From assembly GCA_021794525.1 (NCBI GenBank), contig JAJYQP010000093.1, positions 56,147-120,146 on the forward strand: 64,000 bases of DNA, written 5' to 3'. The translations under genes and the position numbers were made by a program. The stretch's first letter is position 1; each line of letters starts with the position of its first letter. This DNA comes from Pseudomonadota bacterium. Lineage in GTDB: Bacteria > Pseudomonadota > Alphaproteobacteria > Sphingomonadales > Sphingomonadaceae. Shown piece after piece: positions 24,927 to 36,719 of this stretch. The notes below the pieces were generated by a model. It was given only the letters and a program-made list of their open reading frames with translations, made no database searches and had not been told where the DNA came from.

Positions 24927-26531
24927 GTGTACGTGAACAAAGTCGACGCCCTGATCATCGGCGGCGGCCACAACGGCCTCGTCTGCGCTTTCTATCTCGC
25001 CCGCGCCGGCCTCAAGGTCCGCGTTCTGGAACGGCGTGACGTGGTCGGCGGCGCGGCGGTGACAGAGGAATTCGCGCCCGGCTTCCGCAACTCTTCCGCC
25101 AGCTACACCGTCAGCCTGCTGCGCCCGAAGATCATTGCCGATATGCGCCTGCACGATCGGGGCTTGCGGATTCTCGAACGCGACCTGTCGAACTTCCTGC
25201 CGTTCGAGAGCGACTACCTCAAGCTCGGCGGCGGGATGGCGCGCACCCAGGCGGAGTTCGCGCGTTTCAGCGCAGCCGATGCGGCGGCCTACCCTGCATA
25301 CGATGCTGCGCTGGAAAAGGTCGCGAAGGTGCTCCGCGATCTCGCGCTCGAGACGCCGCCCAATGCCGGCGGCGGGCTGGCGACGCTGGCGGCGGGCGCG
25401 CGGCAGGGCTGGCCGATCGCGAAGCTTTCGCTGGAGGCGCAGCGCGACCTGCTGGCGGTGTTCACGAAATCCGCGCGCGAGTTCCTGGAAGGCTGGTTCG
25501 AAGACGACCGCGTCCGCAGCGCCTTCGCCTTCGACGCGGTGGTCGGCAATTACGCCGGAGTCTCCACACCGGGCAGCGCCTATGTCCTCCTCCACCACGT
25601 CTTCGGCGAGGTGAACGGCAAGCCCGGCGCCTGGGGCCACGCGGTCGGCGGCATGGGCGCGATCACGCAGGCGATGGCCAGCGCCTGCCGCGATGCAGGC
25701 GTCGAGATCAGCCTGGAGAGCCCGGTCGAACGGGTGCTGGTGGATGGAGGGAAGGCCGCAGGCGTGCGGCTCGAGAGCGGGGAGGAGATCGCAGCGAGAC
25801 TGGTGGCCGCCAATGTCGGGCCCGCCCTGCTCTATCGTCGCATGGTGGACCGTTCCGATCTTCCCCCCGACTTCCGCTGGCGCATGGGGCAGTTCAGGAC
25901 CGGCAGCGGCACATTCCGCATGAATGTCGCCCTGTCGGAACTGCCGAGCTTTACCGTGCTGCCGGGCCGCGCGGAGGCCGAGCATCACCGCGCCGGCATC
26001 GTGATCGCGCCGGGGCTCGACTACATGGACGCAGCCTTCGACGACGCCAAGGCCTTGGGATGGTCGAGGAAGCCCATCGTCGAAATGCTGATCCCCAGCA
26101 CGGTGGACGACAGCCTCGCCCCGCCCGGCGCCCATGTCGCCAGCCTGTTCTGCCAGCAGTTCAACCCCGAGCTCGACTGGGACTCCCATCGCGAGAGGGT
26201 CGCCGATCTCATCATCGACACCGTCGATGGCCATGCGCCCGGCTTCAAGGCGAGCGTGGTGGCACGCCAGATCCACTCGCCGCTCGATCTCGAACGCAAG
26301 TTCGGGCTCGTCGGCGGGGACATATTTCATGGCCGCATGAGCCTCGACCAGCTCTGGGCCGCGCGCCCGGTGCTGGGGCAAGGCGATTACCGCTCGCCGA
26401 TCCGGGGGCTCTACATGTGCGGTTCGGGCACCCATCCCGGCGGGGGTGTGACGGGCGCGCCGGGGCACAATGCGGCGCGGGAAATCCTGAAGGACCGCGG
26501 CCTCCTCGGGCGGCTGCGCGCGCGGTTCTAG
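24927..26531 (+). CDS. Phytoene-dehydrogenase-like FAD oxidoreductase (PYROXD2-like)
   Basis: FAD-dependent amine-oxidase/CrtI-fold protein of 534 residues. The dinucleotide-binding motif ALIIGGGHNGLVCAFYLARAG is at about 8-28. The C-terminal FAD motif is GLYMCGSGTHPGGGVTGAPGHNAAREIL, close to the PYROXD2/COG1233 group rather than to true carotenoid desaturases. The substrate is unknown. Start is a GTG at 24927 or 24933; neither has a strong ribosome binding site, and the REP-like repeat lies immediately upstream. A dehydrogenase gene follows after 39 bp. Confidence 0.88.
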   Translation: MYVNKVDALIIGGGHNGLVCAFYLARAGLKVRVLERRDVVGGAAVTEEFAPGFRNSSASYTVSLLRPKIIADMRLHDRGLRILERDLSNFLPFESDYLKLGGGMARTQAEFARFSAADAAAYPAYDAALEKVAKVLRDLALETPPNAGGGLATLAAGARQGWPIAKLSLEAQRDLLAVFTKSAREFLEGWFEDDRVRSAFAFDAVVGNYAGVSTPGSAYVLLHHVFGEVNGKPGAWGHAVGGMGAITQAMASACRDAGVEISLESPVERVLVDGGKAAGVRLESGEEIAARLVAANVGPALLYRRMVDRSDLPPDFRWRMGQFRTGSGTFRMNVALSELPSFTVLPGRAEAEHHRAGIVIAPGLDYMDAAFDDAKALGWSRKPIVEMLIPSTVDDSLAPPGAHVASLFCQQFNPELDWDSHRERVADLIIDTVDGHAPGFKASVVARQIHSPLDLERKFGLVGGDIFHGRMSLDQLWAARPVLGQGDYRSPIRGLYMCGSGTHPGGGVTGAPGHNAAREILKDRGLLGRLRARF

Positions 26532-26570
26532 CCGCTTGCGAAAGCGCGGCGTTTCGCGCACCCGTAAGGG

Positions 26571-28199
26571 ATGGCAACCGACCTCGCGCCCGCCCTCGCC
26601 CGCCTTGGCGCAGCCCTTCGCGGGGTGCCGCGCACAATTGCAGCGCGATGTGCCAAGGGTGCCTCGCCCGACGATTTCCAGGCCGCGCTTTACGACCTGG
26701 CGATAAGCTACGCCGACCTGCGCGCGGCGCAGGTGCTGGCAGAGAGGTGGGAGGCGCTGAGCGACCTCGACCGCGGCCTCGCGACGCTGTTTGCAAGCGA
26801 TATTGCCGTCGAAGCGCTGGATTGGCTCGAGAGCGCGCACGCCGACCTCGAACTGCCGCTCGATACGCTTCTCGATTTACGTGCCTCACCCGAGATCGCC
26901 GCGCTGCGCCGCTCGGGCCGCTTCGCCGCCGAGCTTGGCGCGCGAGTGGCGGCGGGCGAGCCGACCGGCAGCGTCGCTCTCGACGAGGACACCGCCATGG
27001 CCGCCGAGGCCTTCCGCCGTTTCGCCGCCGATGTCGTCGCCCCGCAGGCGGAACGCATTCATCGCGAGAACCTGACCGTGCCGGAAAGCCTGCTCGCGCC
27101 CTTGCGCGACATGGGCGTCTTCGGCCTCTCGATCCCCGCCCGCTACGGCGGCAGCGCGGGAGAGGACGACAACACCCCGCTGATGGTCGCCGTGACCGAG
27201 GCGCTGAGCGCGGGTTCGCTGGCGGCGGCGGGCAGCCTCATCACCCGGCCCGAAATCCTCGCGCGCGCGCTGCTGGCCGGCGGGACCGAGGCGCAGAAGG
27301 CGGACTGGCTGCCGCGTATTGCAGCCGGCGACCCGCTCTGCGCCATCGCGATCACCGAGCCCGACTACGGCTCCGACGTCGCCTCGCTCGCCCTGCGCGC
27401 CACGAAAGTCGAGGACGGGTGGCGACTCGACGGGGCGAAGACCTGGTGCACTTTCGCGGGGAAAGCGGGCGTGCTGATGGTCGTCGCGCGGACCGACCCG
27501 GATCGCAGCAAGGGCCACCGCGGGCTGAGCCTCCTGCTCGTCGAAAAACCCGCATTCGACGGCCATGATTTCCGTGTCGAGCAGCCCGCCGGAGGCACGC
27601 TGACCGGGCGCGCGATCCCGACCCTGGGTTATCGCGGGATGCACAGCTTCGACCTCGCCTTCGACGGGCTCCTCGTGCCCGAGAAGAACCTCATCGGCGA
27701 ACAGAGCGGCGAAGGTCGCGGCTTCTACCTGACGATGGCGGGCATGACCGGCGGGCGCATCCAGACCGCGGGCCGCGCGCTCGGGGTCATGCGCGCCGCG
27801 CTCGACGCTGCGATCGGCTATGCCAGGGATCGCCGCGTGTTCGGCGCGCCGCTCGCCAGCTACCAGCTCACGGCCGTCAAGCTCGCCCGCATGGCGGCCC
27901 GCCACGCCGCCTGCCGCCACCTCGCCTATGCGGTCGCCGCCGATCTCGACGCCGGTGGCGACAGCGCCGACGCCAGCCTCGCCAAGCTGATCGCCTGCCG
28001 CGCCGCCGAATGGGTGACGCGCGAGGCGCTGCAGATCCACGGCGGCATGGGCTATGCCGAGGAAAGCGCCGTCAGCCGCTACTGGGTGGACGCGCGCGTG
28101 CTCTCGATCTTCGAAGGCGCCGAGGAAACGCTGGCGCTAAGAGTCGTTGCGCGCGGGCTGCTGGAGAGCAGCCCGGCAGGCAAGGAGACCGGCAGATGA
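26571..28199 (+). CDS. Acyl-CoA dehydrogenase with N-terminal extension, possibly methylsuccinyl-CoA dehydrogenase
   Basis: Flavoprotein of 542 residues. Residues 1-140 are an all-helical extension. The acyl-CoA dehydrogenase core follows: N-terminal helices to about 250, ITEPDYGSDVASLALRA at about 261-277 (FAD/substrate loop), C-terminal helical domain with YARDRRVFGAPLASYQ and EALQIHGGMGYAEESAVSRYWVDAR. The length and extension fit (2S)-methylsuccinyl-CoA dehydrogenase of the ethylmalonyl-CoA pathway, but no other pathway gene is nearby, so this is a suggestion only. Electrons would go to ETF and then the ETF-QO encoded at the left edge. The stop overlaps the DJ-1 gene start by 3 bp. Confidence 0.85.
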   Translation: MATDLAPALARLGAALRGVPRTIAARCAKGASPDDFQAALYDLAISYADLRAAQVLAERWEALSDLDRGLATLFASDIAVEALDWLESAHADLELPLDTLLDLRASPEIAALRRSGRFAAELGARVAAGEPTGSVALDEDTAMAAEAFRRFAADVVAPQAERIHRENLTVPESLLAPLRDMGVFGLSIPARYGGSAGEDDNTPLMVAVTEALSAGSLAAAGSLITRPEILARALLAGGTEAQKADWLPRIAAGDPLCAIAITEPDYGSDVASLALRATKVEDGWRLDGAKTWCTFAGKAGVLMVVARTDPDRSKGHRGLSLLLVEKPAFDGHDFRVEQPAGGTLTGRAIPTLGYRGMHSFDLAFDGLLVPEKNLIGEQSGEGRGFYLTMAGMTGGRIQTAGRALGVMRAALDAAIGYARDRRVFGAPLASYQLTAVKLARMAARHAACRHLAYAVAADLDAGGDSADASLAKLIACRAAEWVTREALQIHGGMGYAEESAVSRYWVDARVLSIFEGAEETLALRVVARGLLESSPAGKETGR

Positions 28200-28861
28200 A
28201 GATCGTATTCGCCCTGTTCCCGAACGTCACCCAGCTCGATTTCACCGGCCCGGCGCAGATCCTGTCCCGCCTGCCGGGGGCGGCGATGATCGTCGCGGCG
28301 AGGACGCTGGAGCCGGTTCCCACCGACAGCGGTTTCGCGATCCTGCCGACCCATCGCTTCGACGAGGTCGCGCAGGCCGACATCCTCTGCGTTCCCGGCG
28401 GCCACGGCGTGCGCGAGGCATTGGGCGACGCCGAGACGATCGCCTTCCTGCGCGACCAGGCTCCGCGCGCGAAATGGGTGACGAGCGTATGCACCGGTGC
28501 CTTCCTGCTCGGCGCGGCGGGGTTGCTGGAGGGCAAGCGCGCGACCACGCACTGGGCCTATCACCATCTGCTGCCGCTGGTCGGCGCCGAACCCGTGGAG
28601 GCCCGCGTGGTCGAGGAGGGGCGCACGCTCACCGCAGGCGGAGTAACCTCGGGCATCGACTTCGCGCTCACGCTCATGGCGCGCGAGGCGGGGGAGGAGA
28701 CGGCCCGCGCGGTGCAGCTGGCTCTCGAATACGATCCCGCCCCGCCGTTTGCTTCCGGGCACCCGGCACGCGCCGACGCTGCGACCACCGCAGGGCTGCG
28801 CGAGCGGGTCTATACCGAGGCTGCCGCGCGCATCGAGCAAGCGATCCTCGCCCACGCCTGA
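28196..28861 (+). CDS. DJ-1/PfpI family protein, isonitrile-hydratase-like
   Basis: A 221-residue class-I glutamine-amidotransferase-like fold protein. The nucleophile elbow is SVCTGAFLLGAAGLLEGKRATTHW at about 98-121, with the reactive Cys100. The N-terminus (ALFPNVTQLDFTGPAQILSRLP) matches the isocyanide hydratase (InhA) branch of DJ-1/PfpI, which hydrates isonitriles to N-formamides. Related AraC-fused regulators lack such a short form. Its ATG overlaps the acyl-CoA dehydrogenase stop (ATGA), so they are co-translated. Function beyond the family is inferred. Confidence 0.88.
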   Translation: MKIVFALFPNVTQLDFTGPAQILSRLPGAAMIVAARTLEPVPTDSGFAILPTHRFDEVAQADILCVPGGHGVREALGDAETIAFLRDQAPRAKWVTSVCTGAFLLGAAGLLEGKRATTHWAYHHLLPLVGAEPVEARVVEEGRTLTAGGVTSGIDFALTLMAREAGEETARAVQLALEYDPAPPFASGHPARADAATTAGLRERVYTEAAARIEQAILAHA

Positions 28862-28922
28862 TTTCCCCGTTGCCTCCGGACGCCCTTCTGATAGCTCCGG
28901 CAGTTCACACGGGGAGATCATC

Positions 28923-31094
28923 ATGCGCCTTCACACCCTTCCGGCGGCATCGCTGCTGGCCCTCGCCGCGCCGCTTGCGGCCCAGACCGCCCCGATCATC
29001 CTGCCGGGTGCCCCGGGCCAGCCGTCGAGGATGCTGAGCGCCGCCGAGGCCATCAAGCTCGCCGACACGCGCTATTCGCCCGCGGACGCGATGTTCATGC
29101 AGATGATGATCGTCCACCACCAGCAGGCGCTCGACATGGCAAAGCTGGTCAAGGGCCGCACCAACAACCCCGCCATCCTCAAGATCGCGGACCGGATCGA
29201 AGCGAGCCAGAAGGACGAGATGAAATTCATGTCGACCTGGCTCCGGGACCGGAACGAGGAACCGAGCATGGCGGGCATGGGGCATGCCCATCACAATATG
29301 AAGGGCATGGCGAGCCCGGAGCAGATGATCGCCCTCGCCGCCGCCACCGGCACCGGGTTCGACCGCATGTTCCTCCAGCTCATGATCGCGCATCACCGCG
29401 GCGCGGTCGACATGGTGGACGATCTCAAGGGCATCTCCGGCTCGGCTTACGACCCCGTGATGTACGAATTCACCAACGATGTCGTGACCGACCAGAAGGC
29501 GGAGATCGACCGCATGAACGCCGTCGCGGCGAGTCTGTCGAGCGACCCGCGCGCCACCCTGGCCGCCGGTTTCCGCGACGCCGGGCAGGCGATCAGCAAC
29601 CTGCGGCTGGTCGTCGCCCAGCCCAAGCCTGCCGGCTTCTTCGACCCGGCCAACCCGGCCCAGCTCCAGCCCGTGAAGCCGAAGAAGGACGGCGACAAGC
29701 CCAAGCCCAGCAAGGACGGCGAACCGCCCAAGCCCGAGTTCGGCGAGCGCGGGTCGCTGCTCGATTTCGCCAATACCGACATGGCGTTCAGCGGCGACAT
29801 GCTGATCGCCGGAAGCTATCACGGCTTCAACGCCTACCGCCTCGGCAAGGACGGCGTGCCGCAGCTCATCAGCAGCACCGTCTGCCCCGGCGGTCAGGGT
29901 GACGTGTCGGTGGTCGGCAAACTGCTCATCATGAGCGTGCAGGACCGTCGCGCGCGCAAGGACTGCGGGCTCCAGGGCGTGAATGACCGGGTCAGCGAGG
30001 AGCGCTTCCGCGGCATCCGCATCTTCGACGTCTTCGACTGGCGCAATCCCCGCCAGGTCGGCCAGGTGCAGACCTGCCGAGGCAGCCATACCCACTCGAT
30101 CGTGAGCGCCGACGCCCAGCGCATCGTGGTCTATAATTCGGGCACCAGCTACGTCCGCGACGAGAAGGAGCTGGCCGGCTGCTACAACACCGCCGGCGAC
30201 GACACCGCGCTGTTCAGCATCGACGTGATCGAGATCCCCGTCGCCAATCCGGGCGCGGCGCGGATCATCGACCGCCCTCGCGTGTTCGCGAAGGACGGCC
30301 AGATCGCCGGTCTGTGGCGCGGCGGCGACCATGGCGACGGGACGCAGGACACCGAGATCACCGACATGTGCCACGACATCACCGTCTTTCCCGCGAAGAA
30401 GCTGGCGGCCGGCGCATGCTCGGGCAACGGCATCATCCTCGACGTCTCCGATCCGCTGAAGCCGAAGCGCATCGACGATGTGACCGACAAGGGCTTCGCC
30501 TACTGGCATTCCGCGACCTTCAACAACGATGGCACGAAGGTGCTGTTCACCGACGAATGGGGCGGCGGCGGGCGCCCGCGCTGCCAGGCGGGCGACCCGA
30601 TGAACTGGGGCGCGGACGCCTTCTACTCCATCGAGGATCGCAAGCTGATCGCCAAGGGCCTCTACAAGCTGCCCGCGCCGCAGGGCGACAAGGAGAACTG
30701 CGTCGCGCACAACGGCTCGATCATCCCGGTACCGGGGCGCGATATCTTCGTGCAGGCCTGGTATCAGGGCGGCATCAGCGTGATCGATTTCACCGATCCG
30801 ACGAAACCGTTCGAGATCGCCTATTTCGACCGCGGGCCGATCGACAAGGACCAGCTCGTCACCGGCGGATACTGGTCGGCCTACTGGTACAAGGGCCGCA
30901 TCTACGCAACCGAGATCGCGCGCGGGCTCGACGTCTTCGCTCTCGAGCCGAGCGAATTCCTCACCAAGGAGGAAATCGCGGCAGCGGAAGGCGCGATCTA
31001 TCCCGGCGACGTGTTCAACCCGCAGACCCAGACCGAGGTTACCTGGCCGACCGCGCTGGCCCAAGCAGCGGAAGCCAGCCGCAAGGGTCGCTGA
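28923..31094 (+). CDS. Secreted DUF305 plus LVIVD-type beta-propeller fusion protein
   Basis: A 723-residue exported protein: signal peptide at residues 1-21, then a DUF305 ferritin-like helical domain at about 45-215 with the paired motifs MIVHHQQALDMA and MIAHHRGAVDMVD. A Pro/Lys-rich linker follows at about 235-275. The large C-terminal region, to residue 723, is repeat-rich and resembles LVIVD beta-propeller proteins (RGIRIFDVFDWRNPRQVGQV, GIILDVSDPLKPKRIDDVTD, GGISVIDFTDPTKPFEIAYF). DUF305 proteins are suspected metal binders in the periplasm; the propeller probably binds a partner. Start ATG 28923 has GGGGAG upstream. A terminator lies downstream. Confidence 0.88.
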   Translation: MRLHTLPAASLLALAAPLAAQTAPIILPGAPGQPSRMLSAAEAIKLADTRYSPADAMFMQMMIVHHQQALDMAKLVKGRTNNPAILKIADRIEASQKDEMKFMSTWLRDRNEEPSMAGMGHAHHNMKGMASPEQMIALAAATGTGFDRMFLQLMIAHHRGAVDMVDDLKGISGSAYDPVMYEFTNDVVTDQKAEIDRMNAVAASLSSDPRATLAAGFRDAGQAISNLRLVVAQPKPAGFFDPANPAQLQPVKPKKDGDKPKPSKDGEPPKPEFGERGSLLDFANTDMAFSGDMLIAGSYHGFNAYRLGKDGVPQLISSTVCPGGQGDVSVVGKLLIMSVQDRRARKDCGLQGVNDRVSEERFRGIRIFDVFDWRNPRQVGQVQTCRGSHTHSIVSADAQRIVVYNSGTSYVRDEKELAGCYNTAGDDTALFSIDVIEIPVANPGAARIIDRPRVFAKDGQIAGLWRGGDHGDGTQDTEITDMCHDITVFPAKKLAAGACSGNGIILDVSDPLKPKRIDDVTDKGFAYWHSATFNNDGTKVLFTDEWGGGGRPRCQAGDPMNWGADAFYSIEDRKLIAKGLYKLPAPQGDKENCVAHNGSIIPVPGRDIFVQAWYQGGISVIDFTDPTKPFEIAYFDRGPIDKDQLVTGGYWSAYWYKGRIYATEIARGLDVFALEPSEFLTKEEIAAAEGAIYPGDVFNPQTQTEVTWPTALAQAAEASRKGR

Positions 31095-31116
31095 GGAGCT
31101 TTCCCCCGGCGAGGTC

Positions 31117-31137
31117 GGCGAGGCGCGAAGCCTCGCC
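31117..31137 (+). other. Short GC-rich hairpin after the DUF305 gene
   Basis: GGCGAGGC (31117-31124), loop GCGAA, GCCTCGCC (31130-31137), 23 bp after the stop. There is no U-run, so it may protect the 3' end rather than terminate by itself. Confidence 0.5.
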
Positions 31138-31231
31138 TGCCCGCTGCGCCTTCCAACCTCCCAAGCGGGTACGACGAGCTGTCGCCAAGCTTTGCCTTCC
31201 GCTCGGCGCAAAACTCGAACTCAACCAAAAC

Positions 31232-31260
31232 GGCGCGGCCCGGTGAGGCCGCGCCTTCTT
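31232..31260. terminator. Bidirectional rho-independent terminator
   Basis: GGCGCGGCC (31232-31240), loop CGGTGA, GGCCGCGCC (31247-31255), followed by TTCTT on the plus strand and GTTTTGG on the minus strand. It sits between the converging DUF305 and cytochrome c genes and can serve both. Confidence 0.85.
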
Positions 31261-31297
31261 GTCGTCAGCGCTACTGCTCCGGAAAGCCGGCCCGGAT

Positions 31298-31816
31298 TCA
31301 GGGCAGATCGGACTGCAGGTAGGCGATCACGTCGGCGCGATCCTGCGGCTTGGGAAGACCGGCAAAGACCATCTTGGTCCCAGGTATGACCCGCTGCGGA
31401 TTCTCGAGGTACTGAAACAGTTTTTCGGGCGTCCAGGTTATGCCGCTGCTGCGGCTGGCTTCCGAATACTGGAAGCCCGCGACCTGATTCGCTTTACGGC
31501 CAACGACGCCGGCAAGCGAGGGCCCGATCCGGTTCACGCCCTCTTCGCGCGAGTGACAGGACTTACACTGCAAGAAAACCGCCTTGCCCTTCTCCGCGTC
31601 GCCCTTGAAATCGGCAAGCTTGGACCCGTCGACCGTATCGGTGTTGTCCGCCGCCGGCGCGGCACTCGGCGCGGCTGCGGCAGGGTCGGCCGCCGCGGTG
31701 GTCGCCGCCGGCGCTGTGGCGGTATCGGTCGCGGCGGGCTCGTCGGTCCCTCCGCTGCAACCCGCGACGACGATGGCCATCGCCGCCAAAATCATGAAGC
31801 TCTCGATTTTTCTCAT
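31298..31816 (-). CDS. Lipoprotein monohaem cytochrome c
   Basis: A 172-residue electron carrier. The N-terminus has a lipobox (VVAGC, Cys at about 20), then an Ala/Thr/Pro-rich linker to about 60, then a class I cytochrome c domain with haem motif CKSCH at about 86-90. The likely axial Met is in IPGTKMVFAGL near 150, and the C-terminal helix is RADVIAYLQSDLP. It is therefore a membrane-anchored periplasmic cytochrome resembling cytochrome c2/c552. The ATG at 31816 has AGGGG 6 bases upstream; an ATG two codons earlier would abut that site. Confidence 0.93.
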   Translation of the reverse strand: MRKIESFMILAAMAIVVAGCSGGTDEPAATDTATAPAATTAAADPAAAAPSAAPAADNTDTVDGSKLADFKGDAEKGKAVFLQCKSCHSREEGVNRIGPSLAGVVGRKANQVAGFQYSEASRSSGITWTPEKLFQYLENPQRVIPGTKMVFAGLPKPQDRADVIAYLQSDLP

Positions 31817-32032
31817 GGACATCCCCTTTCGAAGCCACCTTGGCCCACAGCTCTCAGAGCCGACAACGCACGTCGGCCGGAATCGTGCGCGCGACAAGCA
31901 AAATCGGCACTGGACAGGGCGAACGGGTCTGATCGCCTTTTTTGGTCCAATGTCCCGACCTTCCATCCGTTGCGCGCAGCGGGGCACGGCCCTATGGCCG
32001 CCATCATCCCAGGATTCTGACGGAGCATCGCT

Positions 32033-33061
32033 GTGAAGGCGTTGATAAAGGCGAAAGCCGAAAAAGGCCTGTGGCTCGAGGACGTTCCGGAGCCCGAGGT
32101 CGGCCCCAACGACGTGAAGGTGAAAATCCTCCGCACCGCCATTTGCGGCACCGATATGCACATCTGGAAATGGGACGAATGGGCCCAGCGCACGATTCCC
32201 GTGCCGATGGTGGTCGGCCACGAGTTCTCGGGCCGCATCGTCGAGGTGGGGGAAAACGTCTCCAGCCTCGAGATCGGCCAGATCGTCTCGGGCGAAGGCC
32301 ACGTCGTATGCGGTCGCTGCCGCAACTGCATGGCGGGCCGCCGCCAGATGTGCGCCCATGCGCAGGGCATCGGCGTCAACCGGCCGGGCGCCTTCGCTGA
32401 ATATCTCGTCCTGCCGGCTGCCAATATCTGGGTGCACGATCAGTCGATCGACCTCGACATCGCCTCGATCTTCGATCCCTTCGGCAACGCCGTCCATACC
32501 GCCTTGCAGTTCGACGTGCTGGGGGAGGACGTGCTGGTCGTCGGCGCGGGTCCGATCGGGATCATGGCTGCAGCAGTGTGCCGCCACGCGGGCGCGCGCC
32601 ACGTGGTCGTGAGCGACCTCAACGACCAGCGCCTCGATCTCGCGCGGCGCATGGGCGCCACCGCAACGATAAACCCCGGCAAGCAATCCATCGAAAGCGT
32701 ACAGGCGGAGCTCGGCATGACCGAGGGCTTCGACGTGGGGCTGGAAATGTCGGGCTCGCAGCCGGGTCTCGCCTCGCTGATCGCAAGCATGGCGCATGGC
32801 GGACGGATCGCGATCCTCGGCCTGCCCGCCCAGCCGCCGACCATCGACATGGACAAGATCATCTTCTCGATGCTGACGCTGAAGGGGGTCTATGGCCGCG
32901 AGATCTTCGAAACCTGGTACAAGATGTCGGTCTTCATTCAGTCGGGGCTGGACCTGTCGCCGATCATCACCCACCGCTTCCCCGTCGACCGCTTCGAGGA
33001 GGGCTTTGCCGCGATGGCCTCGGGTGAGGCGGTGAAAGTCGTGCTGAACTGGGAGGAATGA
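32033..33061 (+). CDS. tdh: L-threonine 3-dehydrogenase
   Basis: Zinc- and NAD-dependent oxidation of threonine to 2-amino-3-ketobutyrate. The 342-residue protein has the catalytic zinc ligands (ICGTDMH, GHEFSG), the structural zinc cysteines ([17 protein letters not shown] at about 92-108) and the NAD motif [14 protein letters not shown] at about 167-180. The segment [12 protein letters not shown] is diagnostic for Tdh within the alcohol dehydrogenase superfamily. The start is GTG at 32033. The partner kbl begins 5 bp after its stop. Confidence 0.95.
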   Translation: MKALIKAKAEKGLWLEDVPEPEVGPNDVKVKILRTAICGTDMHIWKWDEWAQRTIPVPMVVGHEFSGRIVEVGENVSSLEIGQIVSGEGHVVCGRCRNCMAGRRQMCAHAQGIGVNRPGAFAEYLVLPAANIWVHDQSIDLDIASIFDPFGNAVHTALQFDVLGEDVLVVGAGPIGIMAAAVCRHAGARHVVVSDLNDQRLDLARRMGATATINPGKQSIESVQAELGMTEGFDVGLEMSGSQPGLASLIASMAHGGRIAILGLPAQPPTIDMDKIIFSMLTLKGVYGREIFETWYKMSVFIQSGLDLSPIITHRFPVDRFEEGFAAMASGEAVKVVLNWEE

Positions 33062-33065
33062 GGCG

Positions 33066-34247
<1,182 letters not shown>

Positions 34248-34257
34248 GGCGGCGCCG

Positions 34258-35927
<1,670 letters not shown>

Positions 35928-35931
<4 letters not shown>

Positions 35932-36719
35932 GCGATGTCTCCAAGTGTCGCGCGAAGCTGGCCCAGCACCTCCGCCAGCACGGCGCGAAGGCGCGCCGCC
36001 TTGGCGGGGGAAAAGGCGAACGGCGGTGCCTCGCTCTCGAGGTAGCAATCCTGCACGATCTCCATCTGGATCGCGTGGACGCGCTCGGAAGGCCGGCCAT
36101 AATGGCGCGTGGTCCAACCGCCCTTGAAGCGCCCGTCGAGCACGGCACTGAAGCCCTCGTCACGCGCGCAGGCACGCATGGCGGCGCGTGCGAGTTCGGG
36201 CGCGCAGGCCTCGCCCGAATTGGTCCCGATGTTGAGATCGGGCAGCCGCCCTTCGAAGAGGAACGGCAGAACCGAGCGGATCGAGTGGCAATCGTAGAGG
36301 ATAGCGACGCCGTGCTGTGCCCTCACCCGCGCGATCTGCGCGCCGAGCGCGGCGTGGTAAGGCCCGTGAAATGTCGCCAGCCGCCGCGCGATCTCCGCCT
36401 CGTCGGGCTCGACCTGCCAGATCGGCCTACCCTCGAAATCGACCAGCGGGACCAGCCCGGTGCCGTTCTGCCCCGGATAGAGGCTCGCCCCGTCGGGCGG
36501 ACGATTGGCGTCTATGACATAGCGGTTGAACTCGGCCCGCACGATCGTCGCGTCCGGCCCGAGGCCGTCGTAGAGTTGCGGAATATGCCAGTCGGTGTCC
36601 GGAAGTCCGCGCGCTTCTGGGGCGAGGCGCTCGAGAATTTCTACAGGCACCCAGGTCCCCGAATGCGGCTGGGCGAGAATGATCGGCGAACTGCCTTCGA
36701 TGACTGTGACCGGCGTCAT
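35928..36719 (-). CDS. hutG: N-formylglutamate deformylase
   Basis: Last step of the five-step hut route: N-formylglutamate to glutamate and formate. The 263-residue protein belongs to the N-formylglutamate amidohydrolase family, with [14 protein letters not shown] near the start, [25 protein letters not shown], the probable metal/catalytic segment [17 protein letters not shown] and [21 protein letters not shown]. It pairs with HutF on the other strand, which makes its substrate. It overlaps hutH and hutU by 4 bp each. Confidence 0.93.

Noticed and set aside
24504..26840. Very long open frame (778 codons) antisense to the phytoene-dehydrogenase-like gene
   Set aside because: It is the mirror of a well-supported gene on the plus strand; the product is Arg/His/Gly-rich with no family motif.
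28905..31211. Long antisense frame (768 codons) across the DUF305 fusion gene
   Set aside because: The plus-strand gene has a signal peptide, ribosome binding site and domain motifs; the antisense product has none.
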